Assembly (NCBI GenBank): GCA_009838195.1
Contig: VXSC01000036.1
Coordinates: 62,001-126,000, forward strand
Length of the DNA: 64,000 nucleotides
Direction: 5' to 3'
From: Rhodothermaceae bacterium
GTDB taxonomy: Bacteria; Bacteroidota; Rhodothermia; Rhodothermales; Bin80
Part shown: piece after piece, positions 35,760-44,913 of the stretch
How positions within the stretch are numbered: position 1 is the first letter of the stretch
How the letters are laid out: every line of letters begins with the position of its first letter
Notes under the pieces: generated by a model
The model's database searches: none
What the model was told of the DNA's origin: nothing
The model's input: the letters and a program-made list of their open reading frames with translations, nothing else
Program-made: the position numbers and the translations under genes

Positions 35760-37223
35760 ATGAGAGCTCTGGCGGATTTTGCCGATGCAAATCTGCGAAT
35801 ATTTGACAGACCACCCCCGAAACCCGATACAAAGGATATCTATCTGATCGGGATTTGCGGTACAGGGATGGGAGCACTGGCAGGCCTCCTGGGGGAGGCA
35901 GGATACGCGGTACGTGGATCTGACAGTGGGGTCTATCCCCCGATGAGCACGTTCCTGCAGAACCAGGGGATCCCCGTCTACGATGGATATTCAGATAAGA
36001 ACCTGACTCCCCTGCCCGACTTGGTCATCCCTGGCAATGCCTGTGTACCGACCCATCCCGAAGCAACCCTGGCCAGAGAACAATCCATCCCACAATTGTC
36101 GCTTCCTGAAGCACTCCACCACTTTTTCCTAAAAGACCGCCGAAACCTGGTCGTTGCTGGAACGCACGGAAAAACAACAACAACTGGAATGCTGGTACAT
36201 TTGCTACGAACTGCTGGGCGGGATCCAGGTTTTTTGATCGGAGGCGTGCTACAGGATCTTGAGCAAAGCTTCTCCATCGGAACCGCTCCCCAATTCGTGA
36301 TTGAAGGAGATGAATACGACAGCGCCTATTTTGATAAGAATCCTAAATTCTTGCACTATGCACCGCAGGTTGCAATTGTGACCTCCATGGAATTTGATCA
36401 TGCGGATATCTATGCATCATGGGAAGAGTATCAGGAAGCATTTGAAGCTTTCACGAAATTGATTCCTCCCGATGGCCTACTGGTCCTCTCCGGTGACACT
36501 ACCGTGAAGTTGAACACCAGTGCGGCTCCTGTACTGACCTATGGACTGGACCCGCATCATGATGTCTCTGGACAGGTGACCCACACCTCCGATAAGGGAA
36601 TCGAATTCAACCTGCACTATCTCGGACAGGATCTAGGACAAATGCTGCTGCCCATGAGTGGAAGTTATAATCTTCGCAATGCACTTGCAGCTAGTGCCGT
36701 TGCCCTGCATGAAGGATTAACTGCAGTTGAAATCGCAAATGGACTCTCCTCTTTCCCTGGTGTAAAACGACGACAGGAAATCCTGGGCGAACCTGCCGGT
36801 ATCCTGGTCGTTGACGATTTTGCACATCATCCGACTGCAGTGCGTGCAACCATTCAAGCGGCAGCAGAGCGCTGGCCCAACCGGCGATTACTCGCCGTGT
36901 TCGAACCACGCTCCAACTCCAGCCGCCGAAAAATATTTGAAGCTCCGTATGGAGAAGCGTTCCAGGGAGCAGCGAGAGCCTACTTGTGTGCTCCACCATT
37001 TCGTCATAATGATGTACGGGAGCACTTCATGGATATTCAGACGGTCCTGAAACGGATTCGATCAATGGGTACGCAGGCCCAATCCTTTGAGTCTGCCTCT
37101 TCTTTACTTGAGGCGCTTCTCGAAGATGCATGTTCTGACGATGTGATCTTGATCATGAGCAATGGAAGCTTTAGTGGGTTGCATCAGGATTTACTGATTG
37201 CTCTATCTGCACACAACCGGTAA
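35760..37223 (+). CDS. mpl: UDP-N-acetylmuramate:L-Ala-gamma-D-Glu-meso-DAP ligase (Mpl)
   Basis: Recycles murein tripeptide by ligating it to UDP-MurNAc. The Mur-ligase order is clear: Rossmann domain with IGICGTGMGALAGLL (about 31-45), ATP loop GTHGKTTTTGML (about 138-149), EGDEYDSAYFDKNPKF, the central domain YNLRNALAA, and the C-terminal domain (VVDDFAHHPTAVRA, FEPRSNSSRR). The long form and the FDKNPKF stretch favour Mpl over MurC. The upstream RND genes are 292 bp away. The stop codon is directly followed by the ccmF ATG. Confidence 0.92.
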   Translation: MRALADFADANLRIFDRPPPKPDTKDIYLIGICGTGMGALAGLLGEAGYAVRGSDSGVYPPMSTFLQNQGIPVYDGYSDKNLTPLPDLVIPGNACVPTHPEATLAREQSIPQLSLPEALHHFFLKDRRNLVVAGTHGKTTTTGMLVHLLRTAGRDPGFLIGGVLQDLEQSFSIGTAPQFVIEGDEYDSAYFDKNPKFLHYAPQVAIVTSMEFDHADIYASWEEYQEAFEAFTKLIPPDGLLVLSGDTTVKLNTSAAPVLTYGLDPHHDVSGQVTHTSDKGIEFNLHYLGQDLGQMLLPMSGSYNLRNALAASAVALHEGLTAVEIANGLSSFPGVKRRQEILGEPAGILVVDDFAHHPTAVRATIQAAAERWPNRRLLAVFEPRSNSSRRKIFEAPYGEAFQGAARAYLCAPPFRHNDVREHFMDIQTVLKRIRSMGTQAQSFESASSLLEALLEDACSDDVILIMSNGSFSGLHQDLLIALSAHNR

Positions 37224-39614
37224 ATGTCGGGAATCGTTGGACACATACTGATCCTGATCGCTTTTGTGAGCTGCATCCTGTCTGTCTTTGCATTCTATCA
37301 GGCTACTGAACGGAAGCATCATGGACAGACTTTTTACCGTCTAGGGAAAACGCTGTGGGGCGTGATGACCGTCTGCCTTTTCAGTGCGTGGCTACTTCTG
37401 ATTGTCCTTATTGCGACCCACCAGTTCCAGTACAATTATGTTTGGGCTCATTCATCCCGGGATTTACCCTTTCATTTCCTGTTTTCCGCAAGTTGGGAGG
37501 GTCAGGAAGGCTCTTTCCTGCTTTGGATCATCATGAACTGCCTGATGGGGTTTGCATTAATTCGGTGGGCCGCACCGGATTACAAAGCCCCTGTGATGAC
37601 GGTTGTGGCGTTTTGCCAGGCTTTCCTTCTTATGATGATTGTGGGGATCCGGCTTGGTTCCATTGAGATTGGTGCGGCCCCCTTTGCAACACTGGTAGAA
37701 GCGAACCCAGATGCTCCCATCTTTCAGTCGAACCCAGATTTTGTGCCTGCAGACGGAACGGGTCTTAATGATCTCCTGCAAAACTACTGGATGGTAATCC
37801 ATCCTCCGATGCTTTTCGTCGGGTTCACCACAATGATCGCACCCTTTGCCTTTGCCGTGGTTGCGCTTTGGAAACGGCGCTATACACAGTGGGTGCGACC
37901 TGCACTCCCCTGGACACTGATTAGCGTCATGTGTCTCGGTATCGGAATCGCCATGGGCGGCTACTGGGCCTATGAGACGTTGAACTTTGGTGGATACTGG
38001 GCCTGGGATCCAGTGGAAAATTCTTCATTCGTACCATGGCTGGTCGGAATCGCTGCGGTGCATCTGATGCTTATTCAGCGCAAGGGGGGGATCGGACATA
38101 AGGCAGCTCTCTTTTTGTCTATCCTAGCCTATATCCTGGTGGTCTACTCGACCTTTTTGACACGGAGCGGCATTCTGGGAGACGCTTCCGTCCATGCATT
38201 CGTTGATCTTGGGCTCTATAACCAGCTCCTGATCTGGATTCTGGCGATGGGGCTTTTAGGGTTTGGATTGTTTGTGTGGCGCTACCGCGATCTCCCTGCT
38301 GCGCAGCAGGAGGCTCATTTTCTGTCACGTGAGTTTCTGGTATTCTCAGGGGCTGTCCTTTTGGTCGTGATTGCAGCGGTGGTGATCCTAGGTACTAGTG
38401 CCCCCATATTCGGAAAACTGTTCAACAACAACCCGGCAACAGTCTCCATTGATTTTTACAATGAATGGACCCTGCCAATCACAGTAGGGATTTTATTCTT
38501 AGCCGGCCTGGGGCAACTTTTCTGGTGGACCAAGATGAACATCCAGAAGATAAACCGTGTCCTGATCTGGCCTGTACTTTTGGCCACTTTCAGCACTGTC
38601 ATCGTATTGATTCTGACCCCATTTGCGGCAGAAACAGTTTTAGAGGGGCAGACCTTCTGGCAGCGCCACGGCTATGGAATTCAGTTGATGCTGCTCCTTT
38701 TTATGGCGTTTTTTGCCTTCTACGGCAATTTTTCTGTGCTCTGGCGGATCGGACGGGGAAACTTGAAATTAGCAGGTGGAGCACTTGCACATGTGGGCTT
38801 GGGCGTGATGGTCATCGGCATCATTGCATCCTCTGGATTCAGCCGAGCAATCTCGGATGCACCGCGAGGCAGTGACCGGGACAACTTTGTCGTGGAGCAG
38901 GGCCAGCCTACGCGTGTTGCAGGATATGAGGTATCCTACATCGGAACCGAACCTGGAGAGCGCGGACATACTCGCTTTGTGCTTGATTTTACCGATCCGA
39001 GCGGACAATCCTTTCGCCTCAAACCCGTTGCCTATGAGTCTAGTACGGGCCAATGGATACAGCACCCGGACCTCAAACCCTACTTCGAAAAAGATGTCTA
39101 CGTTGCGGTCACACCTCGTCAAATGCTAGACAATGGGGACTTGGAGAATGAGCTTGTTTTGCGCCGAGGACAAAGTACCCTCATTAATAATGGTGCCTAT
39201 CAGGTTACCTTCATCGGATTCGATACCAGAGTGGACTTACAATCTGTCCTGAGTGAGAAAGAAGTGGCACGCACAGAAATTGCCGTAGGTGCGGTGCTGC
39301 AGGTCGTTGAGGTGAGCACCAATCTGATTGAGGAGGTGATCCCGATTTATGTGATTCGTACTGACCGCAGTGTGAACCCCATTGGTGCACGATTCGGAGG
39401 AATTGGGTACTATTTCACGGGTATGAATGTCGACACCGGAGAGATCACGCTCTCCCTCGACGGTGCGACTGCAGCGGACTATGTCGTGGTACAGGCACAG
39501 GAAAAACCGGCAATCAGTCTTGTCTGGATTGGAATTATCCTGCTCAGTGGTGGTTTTCTTTTATCTGCATCCCGGCGGATTATAGACCTGCACTGGGACG
39601 CTTCCCGGGGTTAA
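37224..39614 (+). CDS. ccmF: Cytochrome c maturation protein CcmF (heme lyase subunit)
   Basis: A 796-residue polytopic inner-membrane protein delivering heme to apocytochrome c in the System I pathway. The tryptophan-rich WWD domain is present (FGGYWAWDPVENSSFVPWL, about 254-272), with the flanking motif HSSRDLPFHFLFSASWEGQEGSFLLW and about 15 membrane segments. A large periplasmic domain sits near the C terminus (about 570-770) before the last helix. It begins right after the mpl stop without spacing. No other ccm genes are in the window, so the rest of the pathway must be elsewhere. Confidence 0.94.
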   Translation: MSGIVGHILILIAFVSCILSVFAFYQATERKHHGQTFYRLGKTLWGVMTVCLFSAWLLLIVLIATHQFQYNYVWAHSSRDLPFHFLFSASWEGQEGSFLLWIIMNCLMGFALIRWAAPDYKAPVMTVVAFCQAFLLMMIVGIRLGSIEIGAAPFATLVEANPDAPIFQSNPDFVPADGTGLNDLLQNYWMVIHPPMLFVGFTTMIAPFAFAVVALWKRRYTQWVRPALPWTLISVMCLGIGIAMGGYWAYETLNFGGYWAWDPVENSSFVPWLVGIAAVHLMLIQRKGGIGHKAALFLSILAYILVVYSTFLTRSGILGDASVHAFVDLGLYNQLLIWILAMGLLGFGLFVWRYRDLPAAQQEAHFLSREFLVFSGAVLLVVIAAVVILGTSAPIFGKLFNNNPATVSIDFYNEWTLPITVGILFLAGLGQLFWWTKMNIQKINRVLIWPVLLATFSTVIVLILTPFAAETVLEGQTFWQRHGYGIQLMLLLFMAFFAFYGNFSVLWRIGRGNLKLAGGALAHVGLGVMVIGIIASSGFSRAISDAPRGSDRDNFVVEQGQPTRVAGYEVSYIGTEPGERGHTRFVLDFTDPSGQSFRLKPVAYESSTGQWIQHPDLKPYFEKDVYVAVTPRQMLDNGDLENELVLRRGQSTLINNGAYQVTFIGFDTRVDLQSVLSEKEVARTEIAVGAVLQVVEVSTNLIEEVIPIYVIRTDRSVNPIGARFGGIGYYFTGMNVDTGEITLSLDGATAADYVVVQAQEKPAISLVWIGIILLSGGFLLSASRRIIDLHWDASRG

Positions 39615-39635
39615 CCAGCTCCGGGAAATCTGGCT

Positions 39636-40748
39636 TCAGGAATGAACAATTGCTTCGCGGGCGAGCTCGCGACCCGTGTGCGTTAACTCTAAATACTCTC
39701 CAACTGTGTGCAGCAAGTTCTGCGATGCAGCCCGGGTAACTACCCCTTGCGCAAAAGACTCCTCCCATGCCATGTGGCCCTGCAGGTGATCAATACGACA
39801 CTCTTGCTCTGCCTCGGGTGTCGCCTCATGTTGCAGTAGATGGATGACCAACATCTTGATGGCAAACTGCCACTTCTGGCGCTTTCTTCGTTTCCATGCA
39901 GCTAATAATCCCTGCTCCGGGGCTACACAAAACAGAATGGCAAACTGTAAGCCGACCATGACCGCCATACACCCTGCAATTGACGCATCAAAGAGATGTG
40001 CCACCCAGTACCCTGATATCGAGGCGGTAATGCCCAGAGCTACACTGTAGAGGATCATGTGCCCAAACCGATTGGTGACCAAGTAAGCACTTACTGGAGG
40101 CCCAACCATGAGGGCAACAACCAGAATTGATCCAACGGCATCAAATGCAGCGACCGCGGTCATGGATACCAGTCCCATCAACACATAGTGAAGTACCCCC
40201 GGCAAAAATCCCAGCGTTGCACAGAGAGCACCATCAAATGTGGCCAGCTTCAGTTCTTTGTAGAACAGAAGTATATACCCCATGCAGAGTAGCCCAACGC
40301 CCCCTGTCGCATACAGAGCCTGGGGGCCCAGGTCATATCCTGCAATTTCCAGACGATCAAATGGCACAAACGCCAATTCCCCCAACAGCACGGCATCCGT
40401 ATCCAGATGCACATCACTAGCAAACCGTGCAATCAAGATCACACCGACGGCAAACAGACTCGAGAACACCAACCCAATCGCGGCATCTTCACGCACACGA
40501 TCTGTCTTTCGTATCCATTCAACCAATACGACTGTGAGTAGGCCCGCTGCCGCCCCACCCAATATGAGTAGTGGGGACGACAGATTTCCAGTTAGAAAAA
40601 AGCCGACCACTATGCCAGGCAGAATTGCGTGACTGATCGCATCACTCATCATCGCCATCCGCCTCAGAACGAGGAACGTCCCGGGAAGCGCACACGCGGC
40701 GGCAACGATAGCAGCTACCAATTGGATTTCCAACTGAAACGTACTCAT
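39636..40748 (-). CDS. Mn/Zn-type ABC transporter permease with C-terminal winged-helix-like domain
   Basis: Residues about 1-280 are an ABC-3 family permease with 8-9 membrane helices (RMAMMSDAISHAILPGIVVGF, AAFDAVGSILVVALMVGPPVSAYLVT). About 85 further residues (286-370) are soluble and look like a winged helix (FAIKMLVIHLLQHEATPEAEQ, VVTRAASQNLLHTVGEYLELTHTG). ABC-3 permeases normally end near residue 285. The ATG overlaps the upstream permease stop (ATGA), and the gene is last in the operon binding protein-ATPase-permease-permease. It converges on ccmF over 21 bp. Confidence 0.9.
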   Translation of the reverse strand: MSTFQLEIQLVAAIVAAACALPGTFLVLRRMAMMSDAISHAILPGIVVGFFLTGNLSSPLLILGGAAAGLLTVVLVEWIRKTDRVREDAAIGLVFSSLFAVGVILIARFASDVHLDTDAVLLGELAFVPFDRLEIAGYDLGPQALYATGGVGLLCMGYILLFYKELKLATFDGALCATLGFLPGVLHYVLMGLVSMTAVAAFDAVGSILVVALMVGPPVSAYLVTNRFGHMILYSVALGITASISGYWVAHLFDASIAGCMAVMVGLQFAILFCVAPEQGLLAAWKRRKRQKWQFAIKMLVIHLLQHEATPEAEQECRIDHLQGHMAWEESFAQGVVTRAASQNLLHTVGEYLELTHTGRELAREAIVHS

Positions 40749-41857
40749 CGGATCCGCTCACCTAAGAGCCTATTACAGGTCAGAATCCCATCTGGAGTCA
40801 GCGCCCACGCCCCGCTGTCGTACATCTTTACCAGCCCCCTGCCTTCCAATCTACGTAGCTGCCGATAAAGCGTACCTTTCTTTGGGTGGATGACTCTCAG
40901 GGCGGTCTCCATATGCGGGTATCCCAAATCGTCATGCTTTCTTGCTAACTCAAATAAGTCCAGTAGAACTGCCTCGCTCTTGAGTTTACGATTCTGGACC
41001 GTTTGGCGAGCCTGCTGCCAAATAATTCCGCGATGTGGTGCAATTAGTATGGATACAACGACGAACCCACCAGCACATACCACAATGGTTGGACCAGTCG
41101 GTAGATTCGAGGTGGTCGTACTCAACAATGCCCCACCGACCCCACAGAGAGCCCCTGTAACCATTGAGATCAACGCCATGACTCCCAAGTTATCCGTCCA
41201 CTGACGCGCCGCTGCTGCAGGTGCAATGATCATGGCACTCATCAGAACTACTCCCACGGTCTGGAGCCCGATCACAATTGCAACTACCAGAAGTGTCGTT
41301 AACCCGATATCCAACCAGCGCACTGGCAATACCAGACTGTGCGCAAACTCTGGGTCAAAGGCAAGCAGCTTGAACTCTTTCCAAAACAAGAGCAAAGCCA
41401 CCAACACAATCCCACCCAAGACCGTCATCGTAATGACATCTCCTACAACAAGGGATGCTGCCTGACCAAACAGAAACGAATCAAGTCCCGCCTGATTGGC
41501 ATTGGGATATTTCTGTATAAAGGTCAGAAGTACCAGACCGGCACCAAAGAACACCGACAATACAAGCCCAAGGGCACTGTCGTACTTGACGCGTGTACTT
41601 GTGGTTACAAGTAAAACAACTGCTGTGGCTAACCATCCGGCCAAGCCTGCTCCCACCATTAAAACTAGAGAAGCTTTACTGCTGGTCAGAATAAACGCAA
41701 GGCCAATTCCCGGCAAAGCTGCATGCGACACGGCATCTCCCAGCAAGCTCTGCCTTCGCAGCACTGCAAACGTGCCCAACGCACCGCTTACAGCACCGAG
41801 TATGGCAGTACCGAGTGTGACCGTGCGGAGCGTATAGTCGTCGAAGAACTGCTCCAT
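40745..41857 (-). CDS. Mn/Zn-type ABC transporter permease with C-terminal winged-helix domain
   Basis: The first ~280 residues are an ABC-3 permease (RRQSLLGDAVSHAALPGIGLAFI, LQTVGVVLMSAMIIAPAAAARQWT). Residues about 291-370 form a recognisable winged helix: a first helix LLDLFELARKH, a recognition-type helix KKGTLYRQLRRLEGRGLVKMY and a wing (GAWALTPDG). This arrangement resembles the DtxR/MarR-like output parts fused to permeases in some Bacteroidota. The gene is 2 bp after the ATPase gene and overlaps the next permease by 4 bp. Confidence 0.92.
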   Translation of the reverse strand: MEQFFDDYTLRTVTLGTAILGAVSGALGTFAVLRRQSLLGDAVSHAALPGIGLAFILTSSKASLVLMVGAGLAGWLATAVVLLVTTSTRVKYDSALGLVLSVFFGAGLVLLTFIQKYPNANQAGLDSFLFGQAASLVVGDVITMTVLGGIVLVALLLFWKEFKLLAFDPEFAHSLVLPVRWLDIGLTTLLVVAIVIGLQTVGVVLMSAMIIAPAAAARQWTDNLGVMALISMVTGALCGVGGALLSTTTSNLPTGPTIVVCAGGFVVVSILIAPHRGIIWQQARQTVQNRKLKSEAVLLDLFELARKHDDLGYPHMETALRVIHPKKGTLYRQLRRLEGRGLVKMYDSGAWALTPDGILTCNRLLGERIR

Positions 41858-41859
41858 GC

Positions 41860-42594
41860 TTATTGTGCATCCTTGATGATTGCAATGCGCCCTCCATAGG
41901 TAAGTCCCAGATTCGTATCTGTGAACGCTTCTGAGACGGGTCCACTTGCAATGCGGCGTACATTCAAAAGCAAGACTTCATCGAAATAGGTTGAGACCGT
42001 CTGGAGATCATGATGTACGACCAGAACCGTTTTTCCGGATGAGCGCAGAGAGTGCAGGATGTCAATAATCGCACGTTCGGTCGTCGCATCTACACCCTGC
42101 AGGGGCTCATCCATAAGGTATACACGAGCGTCTTGGATCAGGGCACGTGCCAAAAATACGCGCTGCCGCTGCCCTCCGGATAATTGGCTGATTTGACGAT
42201 GAGCAAACCCGGCCATATCAACCTTTTCGAGCGCAGCTATCGCTTCCTTGCGCTCGCTACGACCGGGCCGGCGAATCCAACCAAGCCGACCGTACAGCCC
42301 CATCAAGACCACATCCAATACGCTGGTTGGGAAATCCCAGTCTACCGTTCCACGTTGCGGCACGTACCCTACAGACGAAGCTACATTGCGGTACGGCTTC
42401 CCCAAGATGCGGACCTGGCCAGCCGCCGGCTTCATCAATCCCAGAATTGCTTTGATCAGGGTCGTCTTCCCCGCACCGTTGGGACCAACAACCGCCATCA
42501 ATACTCCCGAAGCAACATCCAAATCAATGTCCCACAGGACCGGACGTTCTCGATAGGCTACGGTAAGGTCACGAACTTCTATTGCGTTCACCAT
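41860..42594 (-). CDS. Mn/Zn-type ABC transporter ATP-binding protein
   Basis: The ATPase of the metal importer, 244 residues. Walker A is [16 protein letters not shown]-loop [20 protein letters not shown] (typical of the Mn/Zn group), signature [15 protein letters not shown], Walker [13 protein letters not shown] and H-loop VVHHDL. I chose ATG 42594 ([14 protein letters not shown]) over TTG 42621. Its start overlaps the end of the binding-protein gene by 26 bp, so translation is likely coupled. Confidence 0.94.
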   Translation of the reverse strand: MVNAIEVRDLTVAYRERPVLWDIDLDVASGVLMAVVGPNGAGKTTLIKAILGLMKPAAGQVRILGKPYRNVASSVGYVPQRGTVDWDFPTSVLDVVLMGLYGRLGWIRRPGRSERKEAIAALEKVDMAGFAHRQISQLSGGQRQRVFLARALIQDARVYLMDEPLQGVDATTERAIIDILHSLRSSGKTVLVVHHDLQTVSTYFDEVLLLNVRRIASGPVSEAFTDTNLGLTYGGRIAIIKDAQ

Positions 42595-43522
42595 TGGAAA
42601 GCGCCTTGACGATTGTATCAATGTTGTGTCGAATCATCCCCAAATAGGTCGATGCCGGGGTAGATGCCCCTCCCAGTGCATCTCCGTACAATGTACCACC
42701 AATGCTTACCTCAAAGCCTCTGGCTTTTACGGCTTCCCGTACCGCTTCAATGCCACGTGGAGAAACCGAAGACTCAATAAACATTGCTGGAATTCTTCGC
42801 TCAGCCACCAGAGTTGCCAGATCCTGCACATCTGCCATTCCCGCTTCTAGCACAGTGGAAATCCCTTGAAGACCATGCACTTCGAGACCATAAGCCTGCC
42901 CAAAGTATCCAAATGCATCATGCGATGTTACGAGTACCCGCTTCTGTTCGGGAATCTCGGCAACCCTTCTTCGCACATACGCATCCACCTCCATCAATTC
43001 AATGGCGTAGGCTTCTCCATGTGATGAAAACAACTCTTCACGCCCGGGATCCAATGCTCCAAGTGCATTTGCAAGAGCCTGTGCAGCTTGGGCCCAAAGC
43101 GTTGCATCAAACCATACATGAGGGTCATAATTCCCCTGAAAGAGTTCCGATGTGATCAAGAGGCTATCGGGTACACCGACTTCGGCAACTGCAATCGTTG
43201 CTCTTCCTTGTTCTTTTATTGCCTCAAAGAGATCTCCCATCTTCCCCTCCAGGTGCAACCCATTGTAGACAACAAGATCGGCTTCGGCCATTCTCGAAAC
43301 ATCCCGCGCACTAGCCTTATAGAGATGCGGATCCACTCCCGGTCCCATTAACGATTCCACCACCACCTCCGAGCCGCCAACCTCACGAACCAGATCTGCA
43401 ATGATGCTTGTCGTAGCCACAACCCTGATTGCGCGATCAGAAAGTAGATTATCTGAACTCTCCATTGGAGTACAGTAGGCCAACAAACTCAGTCCTACGA
43501 GGCATCCGATGAGTGTACGCAT
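42569..43522 (-). CDS. Metal-binding lipoprotein of ABC importer (MntA/PsaA/TroA type)
   Basis: The substrate-binding component, 317 residues, of the cluster A-I (SBP_bac_9) family. The signal ends in LLAYC with Cys17 as the lipidation site. Candidate metal ligands match the PsaA-like pattern: His66 in DPHLYK, His135 in YDPHVWFD, a Glu in MFIESSVSP and an Asp in TLYGDALGG. The His-rich loop common in zinc-specific ZnuA is absent, favouring manganese or iron. It is the first gene of the operon. A DtxR/MntR-like palindrome lies 17 bp upstream of the start, so metal-dependent repression is likely. Confidence 0.9.
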   Translation of the reverse strand: MRTLIGCLVGLSLLAYCTPMESSDNLLSDRAIRVVATTSIIADLVREVGGSEVVVESLMGPGVDPHLYKASARDVSRMAEADLVVYNGLHLEGKMGDLFEAIKEQGRATIAVAEVGVPDSLLITSELFQGNYDPHVWFDATLWAQAAQALANALGALDPGREELFSSHGEAYAIELMEVDAYVRRRVAEIPEQKRVLVTSHDAFGYFGQAYGLEVHGLQGISTVLEAGMADVQDLATLVAERRIPAMFIESSVSPRGIEAVREAVKARGFEVSIGGTLYGDALGGASTPASTYLGMIRHNIDTIVKALSNGERNRSS

Positions 43523-43538
43523 TCGGCTAATTATAAAT

Positions 43539-43554
43539 TTAGTCTTGCCTAAAA
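43539..43554. promoter_or_regulatory. Candidate MntR/DtxR-type operator
   Basis: TTTAGTCTTGCCTAAA is a 16-bp imperfect palindrome. Its half-sites TTTAGTCT and (on the other strand) TTTAGGCA agree at six of eight positions and resemble known MntR/DtxR boxes with TTTAGG-type arms. It lies 17 bp upstream of the binding-protein ATG, where a bound repressor would block the promoter or early elongation. A DtxR/MntR-family regulator is encoded in the window at 52739-53386. Confidence 0.6.
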
Positions 43555-43802
43555 CTTGATAAAGGCGAAACTGTTGCCGAGTTGATCGTTACGATTTTGG
43601 TATTCGACAGCACAACGAGCTCTACGAGCTGAGGGCTAGGACCTACAACAGTATCATCGTACGTGTGTGGTGCTACATCCAACCCAATGTACTACCTCTT
43701 GACTTTGCCCAATTTATTCAGGCCCTACCCCATGTTTGAGCTTCCAAGAGGATCTAGAGGTTCTTTCTCCTCCGTATATGCGGTTATTGTCGATTATTCA
43801 GT

Positions 43803-44687
43803 TCACTTCTTTACCAGTTTTCCTGTCTTACTGGCACCAGATTCTGCCATTATCTGGTACAGGTAGATTCCCGGGGGTATATCTAATTCTGTCAAGCGAA
43901 TGTACTGTTTCTTGCCTGCCGCCACTGATACATTTGGCAACGACAAAACCTCTCTCCCCAAGACGTCTAGCAACTGGATACTCACGACCGTTTGAACTGG
44001 TGAATCGATCACAAACGTAGTGTGATCCGTTATGGGATTGGGATAGTTTGTGGGGACTCTGAATTCCGCATAACGTGGGGCATTCTCCACACTCGTGCCA
44101 ATTCTACATTGTGGAACCTCCATCGCCAAGGTACTTCCTGAATCTATACAATTATTCAGCGCTTGGGCAAGGGCATCTTTTTCGGCTTGATCAATCGTTA
44201 GATCATACTTGCTCTTTACGTCTACGATTCTGGCAGCGTACCAGCATACATTTTGATCCGGTTGCCACTCAGCGAAGTCCTTCGCTATTTTCTGGTAGCG
44301 ATTCAGATAGGGTTCTGCCAAAGTCAAGTTTAGTAGGTCGGCATCAAAAGAACGCTTTTCCTCATTGCTCCGTGCACACATACCTGAACTGTGTGCCTCT
44401 GAAACTGCTACGATATGCTCTATATCTGATTCTCTCAGAGACTCAAAGCACATGCCGTCGTAGGGTGAAAACATCCCCCCTTGTTCCTCTACGATTTGCT
44501 GTTCAATATCTCTCACACCTGACGAGTATTCACTACGATCATAATCAGTGCACCAGTTTTCAGGTTCTACCTTCAGCGTATTTAAACTGTCCAGTACGGC
44601 TTGTGCCTGGAGCGCTCGCGCCGCACAGTGCACCGCAAGGACGGACACAAGCAGGTGAGGAAAGAATCGCAGAATCGTGTAGTGCAT
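43803..44687 (-). CDS. Secreted HNH-type nuclease with T9SS sorting tail
   Basis: A 294-residue exported protein. The N-terminal signal is MHYTILRFFPHLLVSVLAVHCAARALQAQA. Residues about 85-180 match the HNH/GmrSD-like secreted nuclease pattern: DIEHIVAVSEAH (His91 candidate catalytic), LLNLTLAEPYLNRYQK, DFAEWQPDQN, and CWYAARIVDVKSKYDL. Six or more Cys residues suggest disulfides outside the cell. The last ~85 residues are a Por-secretion sorting domain (NYPNPITDHTTF, GIYLYQIMAES). It is downstream of the arsenosugar genes, but 226 bp separate them, so a functional link is not shown. It could take part in DNA scavenging or defence; substrate is inferred. Confidence 0.8.
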   Translation of the reverse strand: MHYTILRFFPHLLVSVLAVHCAARALQAQAVLDSLNTLKVEPENWCTDYDRSEYSSGVRDIEQQIVEEQGGMFSPYDGMCFESLRESDIEHIVAVSEAHSSGMCARSNEEKRSFDADLLNLTLAEPYLNRYQKIAKDFAEWQPDQNVCWYAARIVDVKSKYDLTIDQAEKDALAQALNNCIDSGSTLAMEVPQCRIGTSVENAPRYAEFRVPTNYPNPITDHTTFVIDSPVQTVVSIQLLDVLGREVLSLPNVSVAAGKKQYIRLTELDIPPGIYLYQIMAESGASKTGKLVKK

Positions 44688-44913
44688 GGTGTCCGGTCAG
44701 GTTAGAAATCAGTCCGGATACGAAAGTATCGGCAAAAACAATGATCTGAAACGCCCGATTATTAGTTAGGATAATTCCTGGATTTTATTCTATTTCGTGT
44801 GTAAAAATCACTGCCCTACTGACGCACATCTTGATCAGATAGCCGTCTTGAATCCCATAATTTTGCATCTCGTGAATCCCAGCGAGCTGTGAGAAACACA
44901 TTTATGGTTCAAA

